Source: Bacteriovoracales bacterium (GTDB taxonomy: Bacteria > Bdellovibrionota > Bacteriovoracia > Bacteriovoracales > Bacteriovoracaceae). From it: a stretch of DNA of 52,883 nt. Every line of letters begins with the position of its first letter. The first letter of the stretch is position 1. This document shows positions 34,228 to 43,453 of the stretch, piece by piece. The notes beneath the pieces are model-generated. The model saw only the letters and a list, made by a program, of their open reading frames with translations, searched no databases and was not told the origin of the DNA. A program made the position numbers and the translations under genes. The DNA is taken from the NCBI GenBank assembly GCA_028346125.1, contig JAOMEV010000016.1, positions 1 through 52,883 of the forward strand, read 5' to 3'.

Positions 34228-35808
34228 TCAGTCTTTTCTATCCAAATGTTTGCTAATCTTTTTGTAGGGTGAAATTAAATTCATTTTAATTGTTCTCTCA
34301 TTGATCTCTTTTTTTAAGGAAAGTTGATTTATTTTTAATGAAAAATCTTTAAAAATAAATGCCATTTCATCGTCAAGTTGCGCCCTGTAAAGGCACGAAA
34401 CAAAAATGGACCTCTGCTGGACCGTAAAAAGAGTCTCTGAAAGATTCGGATACATTTTTATCACTTTTGTTACATGAGAAAGTTGTTTTGAATCCAAATC
34501 TTCCAGCCCTGGAGTATATTGGCATAGGTTTTTAAGAATGTTTTTTATGCTCTCCAATTTTTCTTCAATGAGGTCATTAAAAGAAAAATCCATGGAATAT
34601 TTAATGGGGAAAATGAAATTTGCAGAATGGGAGTACCTTATGAGACTTTCCAATATGTCACTAATAATCTCTACTGATTTTAATTCAAAATTTCCTGCTG
34701 AACCATCCCAATTGGCAAATTCTATGATAGGTCGACCTAACCTCTCCTTTAGAGTTGGGTTGTTTGCGAATTGATTATCTACTTGCTTTATGATTTCAGA
34801 GATTAAATCAGTATAAAATTTTTCTTCACGTTCATTTTCTTTAGGTGAGACAATTTGATTTAAGATTTCAACGGAATTATCGATAGTTGTTTTTAAATCA
34901 AAACAGAATTTATCTTTGTCTTCTATAGAAATAAAATCTTTTACGAAGAAATAACTTAATTGGTCATTTTCAAGCCTTGTTAAATAGCTATCAAAAGTTG
35001 TTATATCATCCACAATACACATTATTTTCTCTACTTTATTATCTTCAGAGAAAATAGGCTCGTAGTTAATTTGAAGGACCTTTTTTGGACCCCCTTCTTC
35101 TTTTAGTGTCTCTATTTTTTTAGGCAAGTCATCTTCGTAAAGGGAAAACGCTATATTATCTAACCCTATAAGATGCTTAATTGTTTTTTCTAAACTTTTA
35201 TACTCCCTTGATTTAATATTTTTTTCAGGAAAGAAAACCTCAAAAACATTTTTGTCTTTAATCTCTCGTCCAAAAACTATTTCAGAAAACTTTGAGATGG
35301 GTTCCTTTAATGTCATATCTGCATCGAAGGCGAAAATAGCTTGCTTCATATTATTCAATAGATCTGTCGTTGATTTGAGTGCTTTTCCCAGTTCTTCTGT
35401 CCTCTCACTCAATGCATCTTTTTCTAACTTAATTTTTAATAAATTTGTAACCCTTGCTTTTAATTCCATCTCCTCTATGGGCTTTGTCACATAATCTGAT
35501 CCTCCAAGAGAAAACCCTTTTGACTTTTCTTTCGGCATATTCTTGCCAGTAATAAAAATGATCGGAATATCCCTAGTCAAAGGATCCCTTTTTATTTCTT
35601 TGCATACCTGAAAGCCATCCATCTTAGGCATATTAATGTCTAAAACGATCAAATGGGGTAAAAACTCTCTTGCGATTAATAGACACTCTTTTCCATCATT
35701 TGCAAAAACTTTTTGATACTTTTCATCAGGTAAAATAAAGTCAATATTATTTAAAATGAACTCTTTATCGTCTGCGATTAAGATTTTCGGACGTTGAGCT
35801 TCTTCCAT
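34228..35808 (-). CDS. response regulator with PAS-like and unidentified C-terminal domains
   Basis: The protein (526 residues) has a receiver (ILIADDKEF, phospho-Asp57 in IVLDINMPKMDG, Lys in YVTKPIEE), a coiled coil, then a PAS-like module (LLNNMKQAIFAFDADMTL, FGREIKDKNVFEVFF, YEPIFSEDNKVEKIMCIVDD), and a long helical C-terminal part (~280-526) with no domain I recognise. I start at ATG 35808, which has GGAGG 6 bases before; an in-frame GTG at 35820 includes that ribosome site and is unlikely. The PAS-like module resembles parts of the proteins at 18806 and 47913. Confidence 0.82.
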   Translation of the reverse strand: MEEAQRPKILIADDKEFILNNIDFILPDEKYQKVFANDGKECLLIAREFLPHLIVLDINMPKMDGFQVCKEIKRDPLTRDIPIIFITGKNMPKEKSKGFSLGGSDYVTKPIEEMELKARVTNLLKIKLEKDALSERTEELGKALKSTTDLLNNMKQAIFAFDADMTLKEPISKFSEIVFGREIKDKNVFEVFFPEKNIKSREYKSLEKTIKHLIGLDNIAFSLYEDDLPKKIETLKEEGGPKKVLQINYEPIFSEDNKVEKIMCIVDDITTFDSYLTRLENDQLSYFFVKDFISIEDKDKFCFDLKTTIDNSVEILNQIVSPKENEREEKFYTDLISEIIKQVDNQFANNPTLKERLGRPIIEFANWDGSAGNFELKSVEIISDILESLIRYSHSANFIFPIKYSMDFSFNDLIEEKLESIKNILKNLCQYTPGLEDLDSKQLSHVTKVIKMYPNLSETLFTVQQRSIFVSCLYRAQLDDEMAFIFKDFSLKINQLSLKKEINERTIKMNLISPYKKISKHLDRKD

Positions 35809-35875
35809 TAAAGCCTCCACATTTTATAAATTTGGGCGAGATTTCTTCCTAAAAATGATGAGTTCCCGCACTATG

Positions 35876-36250
35876 CTAACTTAGAATATATTTAATGTAT
35901 TCCTCAATTTCTTCAATTGGAACTGGTTTTTGCCAAAAACAATGGAGTTCGCTATTTCTCACTTTCTTTAAATAATCATTTGAATCAGGTATGCTCGCCG
36001 AAACAATAATAAAAGGTATCTTTTTATTCCTTTTCTGAACGTAATCAAAAAAGACATCCGAAGTGTCTAACTGAACTCTATGGTCTGCAATAATCAAAAT
36101 AATTTCTGACCTGAACTGTTCAAAATTTTCCTGAGCTTCTTTAAAATTATCACATGCAAGGATATCAGAATTTCTAAAGCTTCCGACTAATGCGGTTTTA
36201 AATAAAAAAAGGTTGTCTTCATCATCTTCAATAAGTAAGACCTTTCCCAT
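35876..36250 (-). CDS. single-domain response regulator
   Basis: The 124-residue receiver has the acidic cluster EDDED, the phospho-acceptor Asp56 in an unusual setting (IIADHRVQLD instead of D-x-x-MP-x-x-DG), a Ser switch in IIVSASIP and the Lys in FWQKPVP. The changed loop after Asp56 suggests altered partner contacts or dephosphorylation. GAGGA precedes the ATG. It follows the receiver at 36253 by 2 bases, so the two are probably one transcript. Confidence 0.85.
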   Translation of the reverse strand: MGKVLLIEDDEDNLFLFKTALVGSFRNSDILACDNFKEAQENFEQFRSEIILIIADHRVQLDTSDVFFDYVQKRNKKIPFIIVSASIPDSNDYLKKVRNSELHCFWQKPVPIEEIEEYIKYILS

Positions 36251-36252
36251 TT

Positions 36253-36633
36253 TTAATCCTCTATTTTTTTAAATATCGAATCTACTGTTTTCATTAGAAA
36301 GACATCATCAATAGGTTTATCTATATAAATTATATCTTTAAATCTATCTGTTGTCTCTACGGCCGGATCAGGATGTGCAGAGGCGATAATGATCGGTACA
36401 TCCTTATTTACCCCAGAACCTTGCCTTAAGTTTTTTATAAAAACATCACCTCTTATAAAAGGCATATGAATATCTGTAATAATAAGATCAATCTTTTCTT
36501 TTCTGATAAAAAGATCTGCTTCCTGAACATTCTCTGCCTTTAAAACTTTGATATTTGATAAGTCTTCTATCATGGTTTCAATAAGCTCTATGATATAAAC
36601 TTCATTATCAACGATCAGAATTTTTCTTTCCAT
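36253..36633 (-). CDS. single-domain response regulator
   Basis: The 126-residue receiver has phospho-acceptor Asp54 in LIITDIHMPFIRG, a Ser switch in IIIASAHP and Lys in YIDKPIDD. In the acidic pocket the usual second acidic residue is Asn (IVDNEV), which may weaken metal binding. The MP-x-x-DG loop has RG in place of DG. The start is ATG 36633 or the GTG immediately before it at 36636. It is 2 bases upstream of the receiver at 35876. Confidence 0.85.
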   Translation of the reverse strand: MERKILIVDNEVYIIELIETMIEDLSNIKVLKAENVQEADLFIRKEKIDLIITDIHMPFIRGDVFIKNLRQGSGVNKDVPIIIASAHPDPAVETTDRFKDIIYIDKPIDDVFLMKTVDSIFKKIED

Positions 36634-36708
36634 CACTCAATGTTAATTGAAAGAGCAAGTTTTACAATAAATTATTGGAGTAGAAAAAAAGCAAAAGATT
36701 CAAACTCT

Positions 36709-36996
36709 TTATGAACGGCTTGTCCAAACAACATCTCCATTTACTCTTTCAGGAGGGGACGCTAAAAATTGCTTTATGTTTCCTAAGAGTTCAGCAACTT
36801 TAGGTAACGCTGCTTCTGCTTGCTCTTTTTTTTCATATTGTGCAAAAACCATGAGCTCATCTTTACTAATTTGAATACTATCAATCCATCTAACACCTGG
36901 AATGGCCATCATTTCTACTTTTTGATTGTCCATTGTTCTGAAAAGTTGGTCATAATACTCTGGGATAAACTTTAATTTTGTAAGCCTATAATGCAT
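36709..36996 (-). CDS. small ABM-like (dimeric alpha/beta barrel) protein
   Basis: The 95-residue protein has a beta-alpha-beta pattern: YRLTKLKFIPEYYDQLF, then IPGVRWIDSIQISKDELMVF and QYEKKEQAEAALPKVAELL. This resembles the antibiotic-biosynthesis-monooxygenase type ferredoxin-like fold, which forms dimers. No catalytic residues can be named, so function is unknown. It is divergent from the symporter gene. Confidence 0.6.
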   Translation of the reverse strand: MHYRLTKLKFIPEYYDQLFRTMDNQKVEMMAIPGVRWIDSIQISKDELMVFAQYEKKEQAEAALPKVAELLGNIKQFLASPPERVNGDVVWTSRS

Positions 36997-37133
36997 GCTG
37001 AGTCCTTTGTTTTTCCAAAGTTAACAAAACTTATGCCTTGTGTAAATCAACAGTTATCATCCCTTAATTTTGTTTTTCTTCTTATAAAGTGGCATATTGG
37101 AGCCCCTCAAGACTTTCACTAAGGAACAACTTT

Positions 37134-38561
37134 ATGATCATGGGAAGCTTTATTTTCTTTCTTCTCATTTTTGTCTTTATAGGCCTTCTTTCCAGTTTTT
37201 ACTCTAAAAAAACTCAAGAAGACTATCTCACAACAGGACAAAGTACTTCACCATGGCTTGTTGCTCTTTCAGCGGTGGCCACAAATAATAGCGGCTACAT
37301 GTTTATTGGCGTTATTGGTTTCACCTACACAACGGGGCTTTCTTCTTTTTGGGTAACCTTTGGTTTCTTTTTTGGAGATTATCTGGCCTCTTTGTTTATC
37401 CATAAAAAACTGAGAGTTATTTCAGGAGAGAAAAAGGCCCACAGTTTTGGTGAGCTCCTCTCAAGTTGGCAGGGAAAAGATCACAAAAGACTAAGAGTTT
37501 TAGTCGGACTCATGACTCTTATTTTTCTTAGTATTTATGCTGCGGCTCAATTTAAGGCAGGAAGTAAAGCACTCCATGTTCTTTTTGGATGGGACTACTC
37601 CCTTGGCGCCATCATAGGTGGAATCATGGTCCTCCTTTACTGTATGGCCGGTGGGATGAGGGCCAGTATCTGGACAGATGCTGCCCAATCTTTTGTGATG
37701 ATCTTTTCAATGGGAATTCTAACTTTCACAGCGATTTCCTCCCTTGGAGGAGTGAGCGAAGTTTATCTAAAGCTCAATGCAGTAAGTCCAACATTCCTTT
37801 CTTTGGTTCCTTCCTCCCTTGCAGACCAAGGGTTATCCGCTTTGACCCTTTTTGCTTTTGGATGGATTTTGGCCGGTTTCGGCGTCGTGGGGCAGCCCCA
37901 TATTATGATGAGATTCGTTACTTTGGATAATCCTAAGAACATGAAAAAAGCGAGAGTTTATTATTACTCCTGGTATGGCCTCTTTTCTCTACTGACGATT
38001 GTTGTAGGGCTTTGTGCAAGGCTTCTCATCCCCGAGACTTCTAGCTTTGATTCCGAACTCGCCCTTCCTTTAATGTCTAAAAACCTTCTTCCAGAAGTTC
38101 TTGTAGGTCTCATTCTAGCTGGGCTTTTTGCGGCCACAATGAGTACGGCCGACTCTCAAATTCTCAGTTGTTCGGGTGCACTCAGCAAAGACATCTTTCC
38201 CCAGAAAAAACCAAATCTCCTTGTAACGAAGTTATTTACTATTTTGGCCGCTCTTTTTTCACTTTCCATTGCCCTTTACGGAAGTGCGAACGTTTTCAAC
38301 CTAGTCGTTGTAGCGTGGTCAGTCTTGGCCGCCGCTTTTGCTCCTTTTATTACTCTTTTGGCGCTGGGGTATTATATTTCAGAAATCACAGCTCTTTTCA
38401 TGATTGTTATAGGAGTACTTACAACCCTTGCTTGGAGAGAGCTTGGTCTCTCCTCTAGCATTGCCGAAGTTGCACCAGGGATCGCCGCAGGACTTTTCGT
38501 CTTTTTTATTTCAAATAAACTGAAAGACCTGTTTTATAAAAAAAGTGACGCGATTTCTTAA
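37134..38561 (+). CDS. sodium/solute symporter, PutP (proline) type
   Basis: The protein (475 residues) is a sodium:solute symporter with about 12-13 hydrophobic helices. Family motifs include NSGYMFIGVIGFTYTTGLSS, CMAGGMRASIWTDAAQSFVM (the GGxxAxxWTDxxQ signature) and LFAATMSTADSQILSCSGAL (second signature, with the Ser-Thr sodium site), followed by KDIFP. It resembles proline permease PutP most, but substrate needs testing. I start at ATG 37134, with AAGGA 8 bases before, rather than the in-frame GTG at 37089, because the first helix then begins at once. Confidence 0.88.
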   Translation: MIMGSFIFFLLIFVFIGLLSSFYSKKTQEDYLTTGQSTSPWLVALSAVATNNSGYMFIGVIGFTYTTGLSSFWVTFGFFFGDYLASLFIHKKLRVISGEKKAHSFGELLSSWQGKDHKRLRVLVGLMTLIFLSIYAAAQFKAGSKALHVLFGWDYSLGAIIGGIMVLLYCMAGGMRASIWTDAAQSFVMIFSMGILTFTAISSLGGVSEVYLKLNAVSPTFLSLVPSSLADQGLSALTLFAFGWILAGFGVVGQPHIMMRFVTLDNPKNMKKARVYYYSWYGLFSLLTIVVGLCARLLIPETSSFDSELALPLMSKNLLPEVLVGLILAGLFAATMSTADSQILSCSGALSKDIFPQKKPNLLVTKLFTILAALFSLSIALYGSANVFNLVVVAWSVLAAAFAPFITLLALGYYISEITALFMIVIGVLTTLAWRELGLSSSIAEVAPGIAAGLFVFFISNKLKDLFYKKSDAIS

Positions 38562-38605
38562 GCTTTTTTATTTATTTTAAGGAAAGACTTACCTAGAATA
38601 AAAGA

Positions 38606-39031
38606 ATGCTAAAAAGACCACTTAACGAAATGAAAATTATTATCGCTGATGATGAAGACGAGTCTCTCGATAGTTTTGAGAATATGCTTGAGATCATGGG
38701 CTTTGATGCAGACAATATCTATAGGGCCCACGATGGTACTGGTGTTTTGAAAGTCTTAGATAAAAAGCGTGAAAAGAGCCCCTACTTTGACCTCATTCTT
38801 TGCGACTGGTACATGCCTGTAAAAACAGGAATTGAAGTTTTAGCAAATGTTAGAAAAAGAGAAGACTATAAAGATATCCCCTTCATTATAATTACAGGGG
38901 ACGATAATGAAGACAACATTGCCCTTGTTCAGAAATACAAGGGCAATGGATATATTCTTAAACCTTTTTCAGAAATTGTCTTTAAGGAAAAAATCTATCA
39001 GTGTTTAGGCCTTTATAAAAAGTTGGCCTAA
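38606..39031 (+). CDS. CheY-like single-domain response regulator
   Basis: The 141-residue receiver has IIIADDEDESLDSF, phospho-acceptor Asp67 in LILCDWYMPVKTG, Thr switch in FIIITGDDNED and Lys in YILKPFSE. This resembles the CheY group that binds motor or kinase partners. An in-frame ATG at 38630 is also possible; neither has a strong ribosome site. Its last 4 bases overlap the end of the convergent gene at 39028. Confidence 0.85.
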   Translation: MLKRPLNEMKIIIADDEDESLDSFENMLEIMGFDADNIYRAHDGTGVLKVLDKKREKSPYFDLILCDWYMPVKTGIEVLANVRKREDYKDIPFIIITGDDNEDNIALVQKYKGNGYILKPFSEIVFKEKIYQCLGLYKKLA

Positions 39032-39642
39032 AAATCATCTTCTTCCATTTGTTTTAATATTTCTTTGGACCTATCCTTGGCCTTTGTAAGAATACCTTCG
39101 ATAAGTTTATCTGCTTCCTCTCCTAAGTTTACATAATAAGAGGTCGCAAGTTTTTCTAAAGCATCCCCAACAGCACCGGCCATTCCCAAAGGTTTTTCTT
39201 CCTCTTCCTCAATTTCCTCAAACTTACTGAGCAACTCTAAAACAGCAGGCCCAATATCTTCACTTTTTGTAGGGACCCATGTATTAAAGGGTGAATCATC
39301 CTCACTCACCTTTTCATACCTTTCCATGAGAGAATGCCAATCCTGCCCTGTTACTGTGTGAAGCATATTTTCGCTAGAAAGAGATTCAAAACACATTCCA
39401 TGGGGTTTTATTTCTCCATTGGAGCTATTGACCTCATAAATAACATTAATCACTTTGATCATATGGCCAAATTCTGGCCCACTTTCTAACGCTGTGAAAA
39501 GGCCATCATAGGGTACAATTTTGTAAGTAAGGTTTCCGACTTTTTTACTTACCTTTTTCTTAGTAACCTTTTTTTTAGCTGTTTTTTTCTTCGTTACCTT
39601 TTTTTTGGCGACTTTTTTAGTCGCCTTTTTTTTCTTGGCCAT
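39028..39642 (-). CDS. protein with histone-H1-like Lys-rich N-terminal tail
   Basis: The 204-residue protein has residues 1-~33 made almost only of Lys, Ala, Thr and Val in short repeats (AKKK, TKKK, VAKKK), like the tail of histone H1. The rest is a mixed alpha/beta part (YKIVPYDGLFTALESGPEFG, IKVINVIYEV, WHSLMERYEKV) with an acidic stretch EEIEEEEEK and a helical end. The tail suggests DNA or other polyanion binding; the body is unassigned. I use ATG 39642 with AAAGG upstream; an in-frame GTG at 39651 overlaps that site. Next on the strand upstream is the LpoB-like gene, 11 bases away. Confidence 0.75.
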   Translation of the reverse strand: MAKKKKATKKVAKKKVTKKKTAKKKVTKKKVSKKVGNLTYKIVPYDGLFTALESGPEFGHMIKVINVIYEVNSSNGEIKPHGMCFESLSSENMLHTVTGQDWHSLMERYEKVSEDDSPFNTWVPTKSEDIGPAVLELLSKFEEIEEEEEKPLGMAGAVGDALEKLATSYYVNLGEEADKLIEGILTKAKDRSKEILKQMEEDDF

Positions 39643-39653
39643 GCTACCCACCT

Positions 39654-40244
39654 TTACTCTTCAGAATATTTTGAAACTTTTGTTCTTACTCTTAAAACCT
39701 CAACACCTCTTTCTATATCTGTCATACGAAGATTAATAGAATATTGCTTGATCGTTTTTCCATCACGCTTTCTTTCTCTCATAAAAACGTTTCCAAAAAT
39801 TAAAAGGTCCGCCCCTGTCTGCTTTCCAATCATTTTCGCCGTACTCGGGTCGACGGCCCCATCATTTTGAAACTGAATTTCTTTAATGAGAGTATCTCTA
39901 GCGGCCCTATCCACAAGAAGAAAATCTCCAGACTCAGAAATGCTATTTAAAAACTCGTCATTAATATCATTAATGGGAAAACCGGACTCGGAAGTCAAGT
40001 TTTTAACATCACTAATAAAAACGGCCGGAGTTTTTCCTACAGAGCGAAGATACTTTCTAAACCCTCGATGTTTTTCGATTTTTTGGGATAGCTCCTTCAC
40101 GACTTGCTCAGTATCTGCTGACAACCACTTATTAGTGATCGTCAGGGCCTTCTCATCAGACTCTTTGGCCCCTACTCTTTTGGCCTGGAAACCGCCACAG
40201 CCCTGTAATACTCCTAAAAACGCAATAATGATAATTATTTTCAT
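39654..40244 (-). CDS. LpoB-like outer-membrane lipoprotein
   Basis: The protein (196 residues) has a lipoprotein signal (IIIIIAFLGVLQGCGGF, lipobox LQGC). The mature part fits the LpoB (PF13036) family: VFISDVKNLTSESG, DEFLNSISESGDFLLVDRAA, MIGKQTGADLLIFGNVFM, and QYSINLRMTDIERGVEVLRV near the end. LpoB activates the peptidoglycan synthase PBP1B in enterobacteria; that function is inferred here. Start ATG 40244 has AAAGGA 7 bases before. It follows two LPP20-like lipoprotein genes, probably one operon from 41958 to 39028. Confidence 0.82.
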   Translation of the reverse strand: MKIIIIIAFLGVLQGCGGFQAKRVGAKESDEKALTITNKWLSADTEQVVKELSQKIEKHRGFRKYLRSVGKTPAVFISDVKNLTSESGFPINDINDEFLNSISESGDFLLVDRAARDTLIKEIQFQNDGAVDPSTAKMIGKQTGADLLIFGNVFMRERKRDGKTIKQYSINLRMTDIERGVEVLRVRTKVSKYSEE

Positions 40245-40261
40245 CAATCAATCCTTTGAAG

Positions 40262-40945
40262 TTAAAGTTCGCCTTTTCTGGCCTTCACAAAATTATCGGC
40301 CACATCCTTAAGTGCCTTTCTTACATTGGCCTTCGTTTCTGGGTCATCAGCTTTTTGCACAACAAAATTGGCGGCCTTTTCCACTGCGTCTTCTAATCGT
40401 CTCTTGTTCATTCTTACAAAAACGGCACAAGTGAAACCTGTATAATCTTTGACTGCCCCTTTATCTTTTAGATACTTTCTTTTTTCCCAGTAAGTCTTAA
40501 CAATAGCAGCTCCATGAATCAGAGACTGAGTTTTCTGTGTGAGGTTATTAGAAACAAACTCTCTTAAACTTTGAATTTGAGGGTTATTTTCATCAATACT
40601 GGCCTTTCCTTCCTGAGATGAAGCAATAGACTTATCGATAAAAGTCGCTATTTCTCCAGCGATATCGGCTTTAGCGTTTGCCTTCGCCAAACTGCAGGCC
40701 ATATTTCTATTAACTTTAGGCTCTGTTTCAAAAGAGAAATAACGAAAAGTACCTGCATTCTTTTCATTGGAAGAGGCCCAAATTTCAGCATCTTCAATCC
40801 AACCAGGTCGTGTATTAGAGCTAGCATCCCTCACCTCAAAATCTTTTTTTATGGTTGTGTGAGCGACCTCTTTAACTTCCTTTTTTTTGGAGCTTGAACA
40901 ACCCCCCAGTAAAACAAGCACAATAAATAAAAATTGTAATTTCAT
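40262..40945 (-). CDS. LPP20-family-like lipoprotein
   Basis: The 227-residue protein has a lipoprotein signal (VLVLLGGCSSSKKK, lipobox LGGC). The body has RPGWIEDAEIW near the mature start and MACSLAKANAKADIAGEIAT, the Ala-rich helix found in LPP20/FlgP-type lipoproteins, followed by KTYWEKRKYL and YTGFTCAVFVRMNKRRLEDA. Such proteins sit in the outer membrane, some around the flagellar base. It lies between an LpoB-like gene (17 bases downstream) and another LPP20-like gene (14 bases upstream). AAAGGA precedes the ATG. Confidence 0.75.
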   Translation of the reverse strand: MKLQFLFIVLVLLGGCSSSKKKEVKEVAHTTIKKDFEVRDASSNTRPGWIEDAEIWASSNEKNAGTFRYFSFETEPKVNRNMACSLAKANAKADIAGEIATFIDKSIASSQEGKASIDENNPQIQSLREFVSNNLTQKTQSLIHGAAIVKTYWEKRKYLKDKGAVKDYTGFTCAVFVRMNKRRLEDAVEKAANFVVQKADDPETKANVRKALKDVADNFVKARKGEL

Positions 40946-40959
40946 GTTTATTCCTTTCG

Positions 40960-41958
40960 TTAATCTATAATTAATTCACCAATTTTTTTTCTAATCTTCT
41001 TTTTGAGTTCAGGAAGGGCCTTTTCATAGGATTGTTTAAAGTCTCTACCCGTTTTAGTCACAACAAAGCTAATGGCCCCGATCTGAGCTTTATTTGAGTC
41101 CAATGAGTGGACTTTCAGCAAGAATTTATTTTTAACAAAACCATCCACTTTCATATAAACCTGTTCTGAAACCAATTTTACTTTAACAGTATAATCGGCC
41201 TGATTTCCAGCAACTAATTTGAAATCGTTCTTTATAAGCAGCTTTTTTACAAGGTCTTTAAGGCTTTTCACTTTATCAATTTCTTCACTTTTTAAATAGA
41301 TGGTCGTTCCAAGGGCCGCCTTTTGTTTTTTAAGATCAAACACTTTTTTATAACTAACCGGACCTCTCATTTTAAACCCTGTCAAAAATTCATAACGAGA
41401 GTTTAGGCCCTCCCGAATAGAAAGAAGATCAATGCATTGACTCAAAAGGTGTCTTCTCCCCTCTTTGACAAAAATCTTTAATTTTTCATCTATTTTACCC
41501 ATTCTTGATTTAAGAATCTGACTGGCCTTCCTTTTGTCTAAAGAGGCCAATGAGTAAATGGAATCTTCCCCTTCAAAAACTTCCTTAATAACAACACCTT
41601 CAAGAACTTCATGACTTGTCTCCTGGATTTGAGAAAAGATATCCTCTTCCACACTTCCCGAAAGAACCTGGTTTTCATCTGTTTTTGACTCAGAAAAAGA
41701 ACTAACTTTGGTGCTTGATTTAATTTCGACCTTGAAAATTTTGGCCAGCTCTTTTCTAGCATTAGATTCTGAAATTAATCTTCCTGTCCCCTCCCCAACT
41801 GCACAGAGCTCATTGTTTAGACAATAAGTTCCAGGGGAGCTTAGCCAAGATGGTCTTTTCGATTTTTGAGGAGCATCTATCACTTTTTTTGGAGCGCTAG
41901 AACAACCAAAGAGAAAAACAATAAATAGCGTTCTGCAATATATTTTTATTCCAAACAA
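40960..41958 (-). CDS. LPP20-like lipoprotein, longer form
   Basis: The 332-residue protein starts with TTG at 41958 (AAGGA upstream; no Met fits better) and has a lipoprotein signal (TLFIVFLFGCSSAPK, lipobox LFGC). The first half resembles LPP20 lipoproteins: RPSWLSSPG, NELCAVGEGTGRLISESNAR, RKELAKIFKVEI. The second half (~190-332) has a repeat of paired strands and helices (KDLVKKLLIKNDFKLVAGNQ, DYTVKVKLVSEQVYMKVDG), similar in layout to surface-lipoprotein assembly domains. It is likely the first gene of the lipoprotein operon. Confidence 0.7.
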   Translation of the reverse strand: MFGIKIYCRTLFIVFLFGCSSAPKKVIDAPQKSKRPSWLSSPGTYCLNNELCAVGEGTGRLISESNARKELAKIFKVEIKSSTKVSSFSESKTDENQVLSGSVEEDIFSQIQETSHEVLEGVVIKEVFEGEDSIYSLASLDKRKASQILKSRMGKIDEKLKIFVKEGRRHLLSQCIDLLSIREGLNSRYEFLTGFKMRGPVSYKKVFDLKKQKAALGTTIYLKSEEIDKVKSLKDLVKKLLIKNDFKLVAGNQADYTVKVKLVSEQVYMKVDGFVKNKFLLKVHSLDSNKAQIGAISFVVTKTGRDFKQSYEKALPELKKKIRKKIGELIID

Positions 41959-42052
41959 AACCTATTTCCTTGAAAGATATGATCTTCCCCTTAATAATAG
42001 TATCAAAAAAACTGAAGTGAAATCATTATTATCTATTCATTGAGAGAAAAAC

Positions 42053-43444
42053 ATGGCCTCTTTTAAGATCTTCCTCTTTTTTCAAATAAGTTTTTTTCTA
42101 ACTCTTAATGCTCAAGAGGTGAACCCTGAGTCCTTGAGAGAAAAAACTGTTTTAGAAGAAATTCAAAAAGGCCTCCTTGTCGATTTTGGCCTCGTTTCAA
42201 AAGTTGTTATTGAAGAAAAAGAAGTTCTCAAAGAAGTTGATCAAACAAAAAAATTAGGTCTAACAGGAAACGATAAGCTAGACAGACAAATTTTAAAAAA
42301 CCGACTTAAACTTCAAAAACGCGATGGTCTAGGAACCAAAAAAATTCTCTCCGGTAAGGAAAAAATCCAACTCATGCTTAAGAGAAATAGGGAGAAAATA
42401 AAAAAACGTCAGGAAGCTTCTTCAAAAGAAACTTGGCTCTCAAAAATGAAAAAGAAATCAACTTCTTGGCAAAAAGGAAAAAGGACCCAAGTGAACAAAT
42501 GGCTTTCTTTAAAAAAGGCGCTAATCAAAAAATGGCAAATAGAGAAATCCACCTATAACAAAAATATTCATCTTTATAAAAAAAAATCACTCAACTCAGA
42601 CAATATTTCCAAGTTTGAAGACCAACTCATTGAAAAGTACCTTAAGAAAAGAAAGGGATTTGAAAAAGTTAAAGTCAAAAAAATAACACAGACCAAAGTC
42701 CCCTTTGTCGGCCAAAGGTATACTATAAAAAATGCCTTTGCCCCAAAAATAAGGCACCAAAGTTTTCGACCGACCTGTAGTTCTTTTGCCGCTATCAGAG
42801 GAATCGAAATTCTTTTGGCCCAAAAGGGACAAAAAAATGTTCGTCTTTCAGAACAATATTTTTATTGGCTTAGTAAACCATCATGCCAAAAAACCCCTTG
42901 TACAAGTCGAGGCTCATCTTATTTTTACGGAATCCAATCAAGCCAAAGAAAAACACTCCCCGACATACCTTTAGAGAGAAACTGTCCCTATCAAAAAGTG
43001 CACCGCCCTGGAAACGAAACTCAAATCCCCTTAAAAAACTCTTGCTTCAATGGCCATGCTAAAGTGAAGTCATTCAAAACAGTCAATTCTCAATCTCTAA
43101 ATGAAATTATAGAGGCCCTCAATAATAATTACCCACTCATTGCCGGTATGAGGTTGTCGCCTAATTATTACAAAAATAAAGGTTATGTCTTTATGAAAGA
43201 CTTAGATGGTCAAGGCAAAACCGACCATCACTCTGCTGGACACGCCATGCTTTTAGTAGGCTACATGAAATTACCCAAAAAGCTCCATTCCACTGAAGGG
43301 AAAATCTGTTTGCTTACTGCGAATAGTTGGGGAACTGGCTGGGGAGTTGGAGGATATTCCTGCCTCAGTCACAGGTGGATATTACACCATATGAGAGGGA
43401 GATCACAGGTTTTCTTGGCCATGACGGATACTCAATCACTATAA
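42053..43444 (+). CDS. secreted papain-family cysteine protease with Lys-rich pro-region
   Basis: The 463-residue preproprotein has a signal peptide (ending TLNA-QEV). Residues ~20-215 are a helical, very Lys-rich pro-region without recognised inhibitor motifs. The C1-type catalytic domain (~220-463) has the oxyanion Gln six residues before Cys242 in HQSFRPTCSSFAAI, His397 in GHAMLLVGY and Asn424 in ANSWGTGWGVGGY. Extra Cys pairs (SCQKTPCTS) suggest disulfides. Papain-type proteases cut proteins outside the cytoplasm. It lies 9 bases before the COG3014-like gene and is divergent from the lipoprotein operon. Confidence 0.88.
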   Translation: MASFKIFLFFQISFFLTLNAQEVNPESLREKTVLEEIQKGLLVDFGLVSKVVIEEKEVLKEVDQTKKLGLTGNDKLDRQILKNRLKLQKRDGLGTKKILSGKEKIQLMLKRNREKIKKRQEASSKETWLSKMKKKSTSWQKGKRTQVNKWLSLKKALIKKWQIEKSTYNKNIHLYKKKSLNSDNISKFEDQLIEKYLKKRKGFEKVKVKKITQTKVPFVGQRYTIKNAFAPKIRHQSFRPTCSSFAAIRGIEILLAQKGQKNVRLSEQYFYWLSKPSCQKTPCTSRGSSYFYGIQSSQRKTLPDIPLERNCPYQKVHRPGNETQIPLKNSCFNGHAKVKSFKTVNSQSLNEIIEALNNNYPLIAGMRLSPNYYKNKGYVFMKDLDGQGKTDHHSAGHAMLLVGYMKLPKKLHSTEGKICLLTANSWGTGWGVGGYSCLSHRWILHHMRGRSQVFLAMTDTQSL

Positions 43445-43453
43445 AGGTTTCTT

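Noticed and set aside
42053..43444. C39/bacteriocin-type protease
   Set aside because: The order Gln-Cys-His-Asn with NSWGTGWG is specific for papain (C1), and no ABC transporter domain is attached.
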